Below are positions 63,432 to 64,000 of a stretch of DNA of 64,000 nucleotides, piece after piece. Numbering within the stretch: the first letter of the stretch is position 1; the number at the start of each line of letters is the position of its first letter. The stretch is from Lachnospiraceae bacterium (GTDB lineage Bacteria; Bacillota; Clostridia; Lachnospirales; Lachnospiraceae). The notes below the pieces were generated by a model, which saw only the letters and a program-made list of their open reading frames with translations, did no database searches and was not told the origin of the DNA. The position numbers and the translations under genes are program-made. The stretch lies in NCBI GenBank assembly GCA_910576125.1, contig CAJTHM010000013.1, positions 1 to 64,000 of the forward strand. The letters run 5' to 3'.

Positions 63432-64000
63432 CTAATAAATGCCGCTCTCACCGCAGGCCTTGGCCACACGGTCCGAGATTACCACCAGTATCATACCCAC
63501 TACGGATTTGAACATGCCTGCCGCCGCGGAGAAAGAATACTGCCCCTGACGGATACCTCTCATATAGATGTAGGTGTCGAACACTTCAGCCCTGGCCACG
63601 TTCAGGTCATTCCTCATCAGGAAGATCTGCTCATAGCCTGTATTCAGAATACCGCCTACCCGGAGGATGAACATCATCACGATGGTACCCCGGATGGCAG
63701 GCAGAGTAATATGCCACATCAGCCTCCAGCGCCCTGCGCCGTCCACCCTGGCCGCCTCGTACAGCTCCTGATCCACACCGGCCAGAGCCGCCAGGAATAC
63801 GATGGTACCGTAACCGGTCTCTCTCCAGATATCCTGCCCTACAATCAGCCCCCAGAAAGTGGAACTCTTGGAGAGCACATCCCAGGAGCTGCCTGTAATG
63901 CCCTTAATGATGATATTGACGATACCGTCGGACACATTGAAGAGCTGATACGTCAGGCTGGCCACGATGACCCACGATACGAAGTGGGGTATGTAGACAA
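63432..64000 (-). CDS. carbohydrate ABC importer permease (LplB/YteP-type), N-terminus outside the window
   Basis: The frame is open to the window edge (…YIPHFVSWVIVASLTYQ), so the first 120 residues or so lie beyond 64000. The visible 189 residues hold the EAA loop (EAARVDGAGRWRLMWHITLPAIRG), IMMFILRVGGILNTGYEQIFL and a final TM segment near VVGMILVVISDRVAK. It pairs with the permease at 62503 to form the import channel. Confidence 0.9.
   Translation of the reverse strand, partial: VYIPHFVSWVIVASLTYQLFNVSDGIVNIIIKGITGSSWDVLSKSSTFWGLIVGQDIWRETGYGTIVFLAALAGVDQELYEAARVDGAGRWRLMWHITLPAIRGTIVMMFILRVGGILNTGYEQIFLMRNDLNVARAEVFDTYIYMRGIRQGQYSFSAAAGMFKSVVGMILVVISDRVAKACGESGIY

Overview
The window looks like chromosomal DNA of a Clostridia species, most likely a gut Lachnospiraceae. 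The evidence is AGGAGG-type ribosome binding sites, an lpl/ytc-type sugar importer, YesN- and AraC-type regulators, an LCP cell-wall protein, a Clostridium-type LexA box and Tn1549/Tn916-like mobile-element genes. The species cannot be named from sequence alone. Most genes are GC-rich and lie on the minus strand; the accessory islands are clearly AT-richer.

Layout. 1-5.3 kb: tRNA-Lys, two membrane-anchored unknowns, an RlmI-type rRNA methyltransferase, and an odd in-frame chimera of a response-regulator receiver domain with an FAD oxidoreductase, next to an IS66-like transposase remnant. 5.8-13.15 kb: an AT-rich island. It starts at a tRNA-Pro(CGG) with a broken 5' half-copy in front of it and carries a serine recombinase, an XRE regulator diverging from a five-gene operon of envelope proteins (two lipoproteins, two small membrane proteins and a PH/SHOCT protein), and decayed element genes. 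13.2-15.35 kb: a three-domain enzyme (kinase, metallophosphatase, RNA-ligase-like nucleotidyltransferase) that looks like a single-chain RNA repair machine. 15.4-25.2 kb: AraC regulator, Fe-S aldo/keto reductase, then an apparent operon on the minus strand of an LCP protein, a DUF3784-like protein, an MBOAT acyltransferase, an SGNH-like partner and a large glycosidase-like lipoprotein, probably for cell-surface polymer modification. 25.4-30.9 kb: wall-anchored 5'-nucleotidase, DNA polymerase IV under a LexA box, and an ABC-F ribosome-protection-type gene with a regulatory leader (MIIIIR peptide and a hairpin that traps the ribosome binding site).

31-35.2 kb: an APH-like phosphotransferase, an ISAs1-like transposase remnant, and a dead and a live copy of an AAA-ATPase/PD-(D/E)XK protein. 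35.3-39 kb: a heterodimeric ABC exporter. 39.3-40.5 kb: a broken GH36 alpha-galactosidase. 40.5-44.4 kb: a second AT-rich mobile remnant (CD3324-like and GNAT genes between imperfect direct repeats, sigma-70-like factor, small HTH protein, candidate oriT, truncated mobC). 44.4-50.5 kb: LacI regulator; a response regulator-ABC ATPase-permease-histidine kinase operon with a four-copy TTTACC array in front of the transporter; AzlCD amino-acid exporter.

50.7-64 kb: a minus-strand rhamnogalacturonan utilisation operon. Two lpl-type permeases and a solute-binding lipoprotein import oligosaccharides. GH2, PL26/YetA-like lyase, polysaccharide deacetylase, GH105 unsaturated rhamnogalacturonyl hydrolase and a CE12-type esterase, all without signal peptides, would process them in the cytoplasm. 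Strong hairpins separate the binding-protein gene from its neighbours, which suggests differential mRNA stability.
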